Source of the DNA: Thermoplasmata archaeon
GTDB taxonomy: Archaea > Thermoplasmatota > Thermoplasmata > Lutacidiplasmatales > UBA184
Reading direction: 5' to 3'
Length of the DNA: 49,678 nt
Assembly: GCA_022750375.1 (NCBI GenBank)
Contig: JAKIVU010000003.1
Coordinates: 1-49,678 of the forward strand
Shown: piece after piece, positions 1 to 6,999 of the stretch
How the letters are laid out: every line of letters starts with the position of its first letter
How positions within the stretch are numbered: the stretch's first letter is position 1
Notes under the pieces: model-generated
Database searches by the model: none
What the model was told of the DNA's origin: nothing
Seen by the model: only the letters and a program-made list of their open reading frames with translations
Program-made: the position numbers and the translations under genes

Positions 1-1537
1 TCCGGTAGATCGGGCCCGAGTTGTACGAGCAGAACGGGATGACGCGCCCGTCCGGAACCGCGTAATGGATATCGCAGCGCATCAGGCGCTGGATATCGTA
101 GTCGTACGCGTCCTGGAAGTGCATGTTCCCGATGTAGAGCGTGCGCCACGTGAACTTCGCGAGAGCTTCCTTGTTCCCTTCGGTGAAGATCCCCGCGATC
201 ACCTTGACGCAGTTCTTCTCGCTCAGCCCTTCCGGTGCCTTCGAGAAGTCGAAGTACTTCGACACATCGTGGAGCAGTCGAGCCCCCGCGACGGCCGTCC
301 GGACCCGCGAGAACCGCGCGTCCCGGTACTTCTCGATCATCGTCTCGACGTTCTCGAAGAACCCGTCGACGTCCATGAACCGGGGTAGCGGGGTGATCTT
401 CTGTCCGTCCTTCGAGATGAAGGCGAACGTAGCGCATCCGCAGCCGGGGTGGGTCGTCAGCGTCATCTTCTCCTCGCCGTGGATGATCGACACGAGCTCC
501 GAGATCGGAGCGACCGACGGCACGGGGAAGAAGTCCGACTTCTCGAACGGTCCCTCGGTGCAGAGGATGCGCACCAGGTCCGACTGGGTGAACCGCATCT
601 GGAAGCGGTCCTTGTCGGGGATACGGGCGGTCAGGGCGACCGGCTGGAAGTTGACGCCGCGCACGACGTCGATGTTGTCGATCGCGAACTTGACCGTCGG
701 CCAGATCTCCTTCTCGTTGAACCCGCCGACCAGCGTCGGAACGAGCACGACGGAGAGCGGCTTGTCCGGCTTGCCGACCGCGAGCTCCGCGGCCGAGGAG
801 TGGGTCTCCCGGGCAGCCTGGATCGCCTTCTGCTTGACCTTCAGGAGCGGGACGCCCCGGACCTTCCGGTAGATCTCGTCGTCCAGACCGTCAAACTGGA
901 GATAGAGCGTGTGGAGCCCCGAGTCACGGCACGCCTGGGCAAAGCCGGGTTCGTTCGCGACACGGATACCGTTCGTCGCGACCTGCACCTGCTTGAAGCC
1001 GAGGTCCCGCGCCATGGAGACCGCGTCCAGGAACAGCGGAGAGAGGGTCGGTTCGCCACCCGAGAACTGGACCGCGACCGTTCCCACGGGCTTCTGCTCG
1101 CGGAGGGTCTTCAGCATGAAGTGGATCTGCTCGCGGGTCGGCTCGAAGACGTAGCCCGCGGCGTTCGCGTTCGCGAAGCAGACCGGGCACTTCAGATTGC
1201 ACCGGTTCGTCAGGTCGATCAGGGCGAGTCCCGTGTGGGACTTGTGGTGACTGCACATTCCGCACGTTGTCGGGCAGCCACGGAACTTGTCGTAGTAGGG
1301 GTTCTCGTAGCCGACGCCGTCGTGGGCGTAGACTTCCATCCGGAGGTAGAAGTCGACGTCGTTCGAGATGATGTCCCAGAAGTACCCGTGCGTTCGGCAG
1401 GTCTTTTCCATGATGACGCGATTGTCCTTCTCGCGGACGATCGCCGGAATGACCTTGATGCATTCGGGGCAAACCGAGGCCGTCTTCCTGGGCAGGCCCC
1501 GGGGGGCCTGGAACTCCTTCATGACACGTGCCGGCAT
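1..1537 (-). CDS. tes: Radical SAM protein, tetraether lipid synthase (Tes)-like, C-terminus cut by window edge
   Basis: About 512 residues are visible; the reading frame stays open to position 1, so only the C-terminal end is missing. The radical SAM motif CNLKCPVC (Cys113, Cys117, Cys120) binds the AdoMet-reducing [4Fe-4S] cluster and is followed by the SGGEP motif. Extra cysteines precede it (Cys23, Cys26, Cys47 and the cluster Cys88, Cys92, Cys95). An N-terminal Cys-rich part before the radical SAM core, and a total length near 500 residues, fit the archaeal family of Tes (MJ0619 of Methanocaldococcus). Tes joins two archaeol-type lipids tail to tail to make membrane-spanning tetraethers. 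The start is ATG at 1537; an ATG five codons inside is possible. GGAG precedes the ATG by about 8 nt. The family assignment is from recognised sequence pattern; other radical SAM enzymes of this type exist. Confidence 0.8.
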   Translation of the reverse strand, partial: MPARVMKEFQAPRGLPRKTASVCPECIKVIPAIVREKDNRVIMEKTCRTHGYFWDIISNDVDFYLRMEVYAHDGVGYENPYYDKFRGCPTTCGMCSHHKSHTGLALIDLTNRCNLKCPVCFANANAAGYVFEPTREQIHFMLKTLREQKPVGTVAVQFSGGEPTLSPLFLDAVSMARDLGFKQVQVATNGIRVANEPGFAQACRDSGLHTLYLQFDGLDDEIYRKVRGVPLLKVKQKAIQAARETHSSAAELAVGKPDKPLSVVLVPTLVGGFNEKEIWPTVKFAIDNIDVVRGVNFQPVALTARIPDKDRFQMRFTQSDLVRILCTEGPFEKSDFFPVPSVAPISELVSIIHGEEKMTLTTHPGCGCATFAFISKDGQKITPLPRFMDVDGFFENVETMIEKYRDARFSRVRTAVAGARLLHDVSKYFDFSKAPEGLSEKNCVKVIAGIFTEGNKEALAKFTWRTLYIGNMHFQDAYDYDIQRLMRCDIHYAVPDGRVIPFCSYNSGPIYR

Positions 1538-1813
1538 TCTCGTTACTCCACTTCGAGCCGTCCACCTTGCGGTGGGGCTCGGGCGGACCACCCACTCCTG
1601 CCTACATAATCCATCTGTCGTCGTGGACGCTACAAAAGTCACTCCCCGTGACGTATATTGACACGGTGGTCTTCGCTACAAACGTCGAAAAAGCGAAGGG
1701 TTTCTCGAGCGGATTCCCGTTCGAAACCAGTCGCTGCACCCCGCGGTGAGTCCCCCTCTCTGCGACTCCGCTCCCCTAGCTTATGATTTCCCGAGCCTCC
1801 CCTACTCTGTACT
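1538..1813. other. Longest non-coding stretch, with several hairpins
   Basis: This 276-nt divergent spacer separates tes from the next gene. It holds short perfect hairpins: CCACC/GGTGG near 1561-1574, GTCAC/GTGAC near 1636-1650, CTTCGCT/AGCGAAG near 1671-1698 and GGTTTC/GAAACC near 1699-1727. A TATA-like ATATT lies near 1652-1658, and a second, GCTTATGATT at 1779-1788, sits about 30 nt before the ATG at 1814. I see no convincing gene here. A small RNA is possible but unproven. Confidence 0.5.
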
Positions 1814-2353
1814 ATGGTACGGAAGCGAAGGCCGACCCGGAAAGCGGTTCGGCGTCCGCAGGACCGCGCGAAGCCCGCAACACCCCCGCGGTTCGTCGGT
1901 CGCGACGCGTCCCCCGTACTGGCGAAGTACCCACCTAAGGACCCCGCCCTCTCCGTCCGCGGACCCCCCGCACCTGCCCCGTCCGCTCCACCGAAGGCCG
2001 CCGTCACGGCAGCCGCGCTCCTTTCCGCCGCGGCCGCCGCTCCGATCCCCCTCATCGCGCTGGAACGACCGTTCGATGTCGACGATTTCGCGAGCTTGCT
2101 GGGAGAGACTTCGATCCGCGTCACCGTCCCTCGCGAAGACCTCGCCGAGGTGCTTCGGCGGGTGACCGACTTCATGGGGTTCGGGATCTACGTCTATGCG
2201 ATCTCGTTGCGTCCGACGCCGGGCGACCTGCTGAAGAGCTTCGTCGTCGAGCTCCAACGGGTCGATTACGACCCCGACAAGGGCGCCTGGGTCCCGTTCA
2301 TCGACAAGGGGACTTCCAACTCACCGTTCGGGCCGTCGGGCACCCGCACGTAG
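1814..2353 (+). CDS. Hypothetical protein, basic and proline/alanine-rich N-terminus with a folded C-terminal region
   Basis: This is a 179-residue protein I do not recognise. Residues 1-30 are very basic (MVRKRRPTRKAVRR at the start), residues 40-75 are Pro/Ala-rich and probably disordered, and residues 80-170 look like a folded mixed alpha/beta domain with regular hydrophobic spacing. There is no signal peptide. The ATG lies about 30 nt after a TATA-like box at 1779-1788, which supports a leaderless start. It is followed by a G/C hairpin and then another small gene on the same strand. Long open frames also run on the opposite strand here, but they have no comparable hydrophobic pattern. A nucleic-acid-binding role is only a guess from the basic N-terminus. 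Confidence 0.55.
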   Translation: MVRKRRPTRKAVRRPQDRAKPATPPRFVGRDASPVLAKYPPKDPALSVRGPPAPAPSAPPKAAVTAAALLSAAAAAPIPLIALERPFDVDDFASLLGETSIRVTVPREDLAEVLRRVTDFMGFGIYVYAISLRPTPGDLLKSFVVELQRVDYDPDKGAWVPFIDKGTSNSPFGPSGTRT

Positions 2354-2363
2354 TTCGTGGTGC

Positions 2364-2380
2364 GGGGGTAACGAACCCCC
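2364..2380 (+). terminator. G/C hairpin just after the 1814-2353 gene
   Basis: GGGGGT (2364-2369) pairs with ACCCCC (2375-2380) around a 5-nt loop, 10 nt after the stop codon. There is no following T-run, so it is not a classical terminator; it may stabilise the 3' end of the transcript. Confidence 0.3.
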
Positions 2381-2419
2381 TATGTACCCACTGAGGGTCG
2401 TGGCGGAAGAGGGACTCCA

Positions 2420-2632
2420 ATGACGTTGCCGACCGAGAAGGAACGGTGGGAGGTCGAGCTGCGCCAGTTACGCGAGGAGTTGCACGAGCTCCGCGCCGAA
2501 CAGAAAGAGCTCGCGAAAGCCGTCGACCAACTGGTGCGCACGTTCACGACCCTTTCGACCCACCTGGGGATCACCTCCGAGCCGTACTCCCGCAAGGAAC
2601 GGCGAAACCAGGACGTTCAGGGCTTCGCCTGA
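2420..2632 (+). CDS. Small coiled-coil protein
   Basis: This 70-residue protein has an amphipathic heptad pattern across residues 8-50 (repeated Leu/Val at a and d positions between Glu, Arg and Lys), predicting a coiled coil. A short basic tail follows. It has no membrane segment and no recognised family. The ATG has a TATA-like TATGTACC near 2381-2388, about 35 nt upstream. The gene converges on the DUF35 gene, whose stop lies 22 nt further on. The length and heptad register make it a credible small gene, probably oligomeric; its function is unknown. Confidence 0.55.
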   Translation: MTLPTEKERWEVELRQLREELHELRAEQKELAKAVDQLVRTFTTLSTHLGITSEPYSRKERRNQDVQGFA

Positions 2633-2654
2633 GTTTCCCGGGTCTGCCGGCCCG

Positions 2655-3683
2655 TCAGGGCGGGGGAATCGCCTTGCGGCCGTACCGCCATTCGCCTTCC
2701 ATCGGGTAGAGGCGCCGCAATCGGGTGTGGACCCTCGCGCCGATCTTGAGCTGACCGGGTCGTGCATCGGCGACCTGCAGCGTGGCTCGAACACCGGGAA
2801 TCAGGTCTACGAGAACGACACCGTACGAACCGCCCGCCGCGACCTGATCGTCGAACTCTGTCGGCTGTCCGCCGGGCCCGATCGTGGTGGACGCGACGAC
2901 CTCGCCCCCGTCCCGGGGCAAACCGATCGGCTCGAGGTGCTCCGTGCCACCGCACTGCCGGCAGCGACCTCGCGGCGGGAACGTGACGGACTGGCAAGAG
3001 CTGCATCGTTCCGCCCAGAACCTCCAGCGACTCGGGAGGTTCTCTACGTACCGCGCGCGAGGGACATACGCCCCTTGAGAGACGGGGCCATCGATCGGGA
3101 GCAGCGGACGCGGCACGGGGACGAGGTCCGTTGTCGGCGCCGAGCTCACAGGTACGCCGAAGTCCCCCACCCACAAGCCGGGCTCCTCCACGGCTCGCTC
3201 TCGCGCCCACCGAAAGACAGTCGGGGTGGACGGCCAGTCGTCCGGGGGTGCGTCGAAGAGGGGCGTCGGGCCGACCGAACTCCGTTCCCCTACCCGCAGC
3301 GCCACCGCGGCATCCGAGTGGGCCCGAGGACCTTCATCGGGCGAGAGGTCAACGGCGACGATCACGACCGGTTCGGCGGCTCGCACCGGGTCCGCCGCCG
3401 CGCTCATCGCCGCGGTGAGGCCCACGACTCCGCCTCCGAATCGTGCGGTCGGTACCGGGCGGCCGAGGAATCGGCTGACATCGACATCGGCCGCAGGCGG
3501 GAGGTCCCCCACGAAGAGCACCCACGCGGGGGGAGCGAGCCCCCCGCTCACTTCCTCGAGTCGTTCGAGGGCGGTCGCAGCGAGCGTGAATCCGTCCTCG
3601 TCGCGCGCGGCCACCCGAAGGCCCCGGCTCGTGGCGGACGGCAGGTAGGCGGCGGCCCGCTCGACCGTCCTCGTACCGTTCAC
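2655..3683 (-). CDS. DUF35 (zinc ribbon plus OB-fold) protein with degenerate thiolase-like N-terminal domain
   Basis: This is a 342-residue protein starting at GTG 3683, which overlaps the thiolase stop in a GTGA tetranucleotide. Residues 220-342 are a DUF35 unit: a rubredoxin-like zinc ribbon (Cys227, Cys230, Cys241, Cys244) followed by an OB-fold. Residues 1-135 resemble the first half of the HMG-CoA synthase/thiolase fold (DEDGFTLAATALERL, then a Gly-rich turn), but the nucleophilic Cys region reads ARFGGGVVGL, so the domain cannot be catalytic in the usual way. DUF35 proteins bridge thiolase and HMG-CoA synthase in archaeal complexes and bind CoA. The neighbouring thiolase fits such a partner role. 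No HMG-CoA synthase is present in the window. The domain boundaries are my estimate. Confidence 0.8.
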   Translation of the reverse strand: MNGTRTVERAAAYLPSATSRGLRVAARDEDGFTLAATALERLEEVSGGLAPPAWVLFVGDLPPAADVDVSRFLGRPVPTARFGGGVVGLTAAMSAAADPVRAAEPVVIVAVDLSPDEGPRAHSDAAVALRVGERSSVGPTPLFDAPPDDWPSTPTVFRWARERAVEEPGLWVGDFGVPVSSAPTTDLVPVPRPLLPIDGPVSQGAYVPRARYVENLPSRWRFWAERCSSCQSVTFPPRGRCRQCGGTEHLEPIGLPRDGGEVVASTTIGPGGQPTEFDDQVAAGGSYGVVLVDLIPGVRATLQVADARPGQLKIGARVHTRLRRLYPMEGEWRYGRKAIPPP

Positions 3684-4843
3684 CCCACCGAGTAGATCGT
3701 CACGTTCGCCGTCGCCCCGGCGCCCCCGACGTTCTGCGTCAGCGCCCGGCTCGGGTGGGAGAGTTGTCGCGCCTCGGCGGCGCCCCGCAGTTGAAGGAAG
3801 ACCTCGTACGCCTGGCTCACTCCGGTCGCTCCGATCGGGTGCCCTTTTGCCTTGAGGCCGCCGTCGGGGTTGACCGGGAGCCGTCCGTCCCGCCGAGTCG
3901 TGCCGTCCAGGGTCATCCCCCCGGCCGTTCCCGGTTTTGCGAAACCGAGGTCCTCGATCGCGAGGAGTTCGGCGATCGTGAAGCAGTCGTGGACCTCGAG
4001 GAACGAGATGTCGGAACGGGAGACCCCGGCCGCATGGAACGCCTCGTCGGCGGCCCATCGGGTCGCACCGAATCGGGTCAATTCCGGTCGCTCCTGCACC
4101 GCGAGGGTATCGGAACCTGCCCCGACCCCGTCGATGTAGACCGGCGTGTCGGTGAACTTCTTTGCGCTACCGGGGGAGGCGATGAGGAGCGCGGCCGCGC
4201 CGTCGGAGACAGGGCAGCAGTCGTAGAGTCCGAGAGGGTCGGCGACGCGCGGGGCCTTCCGGACGTCCTCGCGGGTCACGCGCTTTTGGAACTGGGCGTT
4301 CGGATTGAGCGCGCCGTTCTCATGATTCTTAACCGCGACCTCGGCGAGGGCGTCGGCGCCCACCTGGTGCTGCGCGAGGTACCGGGAGGCGATCAGCCCG
4401 TACACCCCCGCGAACGTCAATCCCGCGGAGCGCTCCCACTCGGTGTCCCCCGATACGCCGAGCCAGTATCGGCGGCGCGCGTTCGAGACGTCGGTCATCT
4501 TCTCGAGGCCCGCGACGAGGACCAGGTCCCGGTCGCCATGCTCGACCGCACGTACCGCGGCCCGGATCGCCGTGCCGCCGGAGGCACACGCATTCTCGAC
4601 CCGGGTCGTCGGGACGCCGGGCATCCCCGCCTCCTCCGCGAGGACCGCGGAGGCGTTCCCGATCTGCCACCCACCGAAGCCGAGCGTCCCGAGGTACGCT
4701 TCTCCGACCGCGGCCCGCTCGACTCCTTTGTCGACGCTCGCTACCGCCGCGTCGACCGCAGACTTCAGCAGGGCCCGGGGTCCTTCCTCCAAGACTCCGA
4801 ATCGCGTGTGTCCCGCGCCGACGATTGCCGCTCGATGCCCCAC
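3680..4843 (-). CDS. SCP2-type thiolase / acetyl-CoA acetyltransferase
   Basis: This 387-residue thiolase probably condenses or cleaves acyl-CoA units, for example acetoacetyl-CoA for the mevalonate route. The nucleophile is Cys86 in ENACASGG; HDCF (His285-Phe288) and GHPIGATG (His335) complete the active site. The usual C-terminal CGG-G motif is NVGGAG, as in SCP2-type thiolases, where the HDCF Cys acts instead. I chose GTG 4843 because the family motif AAIVGAGHTRFG follows at once and a TATA-like GTTAAGAC lies about 25 nt upstream. An ATG at 4885 would add 14 residues but leaves only 23 nt to the divergent ubiX. The gene is translationally coupled to the DUF35 gene. The substrate cannot be read from sequence. 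Confidence 0.88.
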   Translation of the reverse strand: MGHRAAIVGAGHTRFGVLEEGPRALLKSAVDAAVASVDKGVERAAVGEAYLGTLGFGGWQIGNASAVLAEEAGMPGVPTTRVENACASGGTAIRAAVRAVEHGDRDLVLVAGLEKMTDVSNARRRYWLGVSGDTEWERSAGLTFAGVYGLIASRYLAQHQVGADALAEVAVKNHENGALNPNAQFQKRVTREDVRKAPRVADPLGLYDCCPVSDGAAALLIASPGSAKKFTDTPVYIDGVGAGSDTLAVQERPELTRFGATRWAADEAFHAAGVSRSDISFLEVHDCFTIAELLAIEDLGFAKPGTAGGMTLDGTTRRDGRLPVNPDGGLKAKGHPIGATGVSQAYEVFLQLRGAAEARQLSHPSRALTQNVGGAGATANVTIYSVG

Positions 4844-4861
4844 CGTGAACGCCTCGCCAAT

Positions 4862-4872
4862 CGTCTTAACGG
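4862..4872 (-). promoter_or_regulatory. TATA-like box for the thiolase-DUF35 pair
   Basis: On the minus strand CCGTTAAGACG is centred about 25 nt before GTG 4843. That is the spacing expected for a leaderless archaeal transcript, and it decides between two possible starts. Confidence 0.5.
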
Positions 4873-4908
4873 CCGAGTCGTTCAAGCCTCTTAAGGACGG
4901 GGAGCCGA

Positions 4909-5484
4909 GTGGCGGAAGAACCTCCGATCGTCGTGGGCATTTCGGGGGCCAGCGGCGCTCCGATCGCTCTCCGTGTCCTCGCGGCTCTCCGAGAGGCGCG
5001 AGTGCCGGTTGCCCTCGTGGTCTCGGACGGAGCGGTGGCGGTGCTTCGAGCGGAATGCGCTCTGGGGCCCGAAGCGTTCGCGGGCTTGGCGACGCACATC
5101 TACTCCGACCAGGACCTCGGTGCCCCGATCGCGAGCGGCTCCCGGCCGACCCGGGGCATGGTGATCGTCCCGTGCTCGGCGAACACCGCGGCGAAGGTCG
5201 CGCTCGGGTTCGGCGACACGCTGCTGACGCGCGCCGCGCACGTCCACCTCAAGGAGCGCCGCCCGCTGATCATCGTCCCGCGAGAGTCCCCTCTCCCCAC
5301 GATCCTCTTGCGGCACCTGACGACGTTGAGCGAACTCGGGGTCGTCGTCCTCGATGCCGCGCCCCCGTACTACCTCCACCCGAGATCGGTGGACGACCAG
5401 ACCGACTACCTCGCGGGGAAGGTCCTCGACCACCTGAACGTCCCGCACGAGCTGTATCGCGGCTGGAAATCGGGAGCTCCGTGA
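4909..5484 (+). CDS. ubiX: UbiX-family flavin prenyltransferase
   Basis: This 191-residue flavoprotein has the UbiX/Pad1 signature: VVGISGASGAPIALRVL at residues 8-24 binds FMN phosphate, a VIVPCSANTAAKVALG segment forms the conserved mid-domain, and RRPLIIVPRESPL is the family's prenyl-phosphate site. UbiX attaches a dimethylallyl group to FMN to make prenyl-FMN, the cofactor of UbiD decarboxylases. No ubiD is in the window, so the client enzyme must be elsewhere. It starts at GTG 4909; the next gene begins inside its stop codon (GTGA), so it leads a four-gene coupled set with two membrane proteins and GMP synthase subunit A. The length is normal for the family. Confidence 0.92.
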   Translation: MAEEPPIVVGISGASGAPIALRVLAALREARVPVALVVSDGAVAVLRAECALGPEAFAGLATHIYSDQDLGAPIASGSRPTRGMVIVPCSANTAAKVALGFGDTLLTRAAHVHLKERRPLIIVPRESPLPTILLRHLTTLSELGVVVLDAAPPYYLHPRSVDDQTDYLAGKVLDHLNVPHELYRGWKSGAP

Positions 5485-6041
5485 GGCCACCGAACCGATT
5501 CGCTCAGTGGTTCCCCTGGCCGTTCGTCGCGATTGCGGTACTCCTCATCGTACTGATCGTGGCAACCCCGATCCTTACCGGGCAACCCGTGGGGGGGATC
5601 TTCTACACTCAGGCGTACCTGGTCGTCGACGGCCTCCCCGGCAACGACTCGACCCACTTCTACGTCCGGGGACTGAGCACGACCGCTCGCTATTCGGAGA
5701 TCAACCTCGGCCTCGCGTGGGGGTTCAATTGGACCGGCTCGTTCCCCAGCGGACCGTTGAATTGGACCGACTGGACGAACGCCACGTCCGTCCTGTCGAT
5801 CGATCGGCTCGCGTCGGAGGATCCGGTCGCGGTCAATGTCACGGCGCTCTACACGGCGAACGGGGTCAACGCGCTCTACGTCGGCGTCCTCGCGGTCGAT
5901 GTGAGTATCCCCTCCGGCTCGACGATCGCGGTGTTCAGCATCGTCTCCGACACTACCGGGATCAACCCGTACTCGAACACAGTGACGAACCTGCCGTACT
6001 CGATCCCCCTCGTGTACGCCGGCACGGGAGGGACGTCGTGA
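5481..6041 (+). CDS. Hypothetical membrane-anchored protein with extracytoplasmic domain
   Basis: This is a 186-residue protein of unknown function. A short basic head is followed by one strong hydrophobic helix (about residues 12-34) and then a roughly 150-residue domain that is rich in Thr, Ser and Asn. The domain contains several N-x-S/T sequons (NDS, NWT, NWT, NAT, NVT), as expected for a glycosylated outward-facing domain. There is no cytoplasmic tail after the helix, so topology is probably N-in, C-out. GTG 5481 overlaps the ubiX stop and the stop overlaps the next start, so it is made together with a small two-helix membrane partner. No family was recognised. Confidence 0.75.
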   Translation: MRPPNRFAQWFPWPFVAIAVLLIVLIVATPILTGQPVGGIFYTQAYLVVDGLPGNDSTHFYVRGLSTTARYSEINLGLAWGFNWTGSFPSGPLNWTDWTNATSVLSIDRLASEDPVAVNVTALYTANGVNALYVGVLAVDVSIPSGSTIAVFSIVSDTTGINPYSNTVTNLPYSIPLVYAGTGGTS

Positions 6042-6382
6042 GCTCCTCTCGGCCCGTCATCCTGGTTTGGACGGGCCTGATCATCGGACTCCTCGCGGTG
6101 GAGTTCGCAGAAATCACGCACGTCTTCACGGTCCCGATCGCCTCGGCGCTCGGTGACCCGGTCACCCTGGTCTTCGCACTCGTTTTCACGACGATCCTGG
6201 CCCTCATCGGTGCGATCTTCATCGGGATCTACGTCTCGGCCGCCGTGCTTCGGGCGCAGGGGTTCACGCCCTTCGAGGAGGAGATGCTCCGGATGCGCGC
6301 GGACATCCGCGAGATCAAGGCCGCCGTGGAGCGGACGACCGAAGACCCGCCGAACCGTCCCCCCAAAGGGAGCAGGCCGTGA
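6038..6382 (+). CDS. Small two-helix membrane protein with cytoplasmic coiled tail
   Basis: This 114-residue protein starts at GTG 6038 within a GTGA overlap. Two hydrophobic helices (about residues 5-24 and 42-70) are followed by a charged amphipathic stretch (EEEMLRMRADIREIKAAVER) and a Pro-rich end. The pattern suggests a hairpin membrane anchor with a short cytoplasmic coiled coil, perhaps pairing with the upstream membrane protein. No family was recognised. Coupling to guaA by another GTGA suggests cotranslation, but gives no functional evidence. Confidence 0.75.
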   Translation: MSSSRPVILVWTGLIIGLLAVEFAEITHVFTVPIASALGDPVTLVFALVFTTILALIGAIFIGIYVSAAVLRAQGFTPFEEEMLRMRADIREIKAAVERTTEDPPNRPPKGSRP

Positions 6383-6942
6383 GGATACCGGTACTCGACA
6401 ACGGCGGGCAGTGGACCCACCGCGAGTGGAGGGTGCTTCGCGACCTCGGCGCGGAGACCACGATCGTCCCCAACACGACGCCGTTCGCCGAGTTGCATGC
6501 GGATGGGGTGGTCCTGTCCGGGGGCGCCCTAAGCATGGAGGGCAGCGATGCCCCCCTCGGCCGTGTGGACGAATGGATCGACACGGTGGATGTCCCGGTG
6601 CTGGCGATCTGCGTCGGCCACCAGTACCTTGGACGACACTTCGGTGGGAAGGTCGTCCACTCTTCTCCCGAATTTGGCTCCGTCGACCTCGTGGTCGACC
6701 GCGCTGACCATCCTCTGTTCGCGGGCCTCCCCGATCGATTCCGCGTCTGGGGGAACCACAACGACGAGGTCGCCGTAGCACCGCCGGGCTGGACCGTGCT
6801 CGCGCATTCGACCGCCTGCGCGGTCGAAGCGATGGCGCATCCGTCGCGACCGATCTGGGGCGTGCAGTTCCACCCGGAGGTGGAGCACACCGAGGGGGGG
6901 CGCGAGATGTTCCGACACTTCCTCGACGCGTGCCGCCGATAG
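6379..6942 (+). CDS. guaA: GMP synthase glutaminase subunit A (archaeal split type)
   Basis: This 187-residue class I glutamine amidotransferase releases ammonia from glutamine for the amination of XMP to GMP by a separate synthetase subunit. The triad is visible: Cys78 in LAICVGHQ, His165 and Glu167 in VQFHPEVEH. The start RIPVLDNGGQWTHR is characteristic of the archaeal subunit, and the length (about 188 residues) is normal. The partner GuaA-B is not in the window. The GTG start overlaps the previous stop (GTGA). The oxyanion motif CVGHQ differs from the more common C-YGHQ. Another class I amidotransferase is possible but less likely given the N-terminus and size. Confidence 0.9.
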   Translation: MRIPVLDNGGQWTHREWRVLRDLGAETTIVPNTTPFAELHADGVVLSGGALSMEGSDAPLGRVDEWIDTVDVPVLAICVGHQYLGRHFGGKVVHSSPEFGSVDLVVDRADHPLFAGLPDRFRVWGNHNDEVAVAPPGWTVLAHSTACAVEAMAHPSRPIWGVQFHPEVEHTEGGREMFRHFLDACRR

Positions 6943-6999
6943 CCCCCGACCCGACCCGCGGGAATATGTACGACCCGTCGCTCGCTCGGTAGAGGGGCC

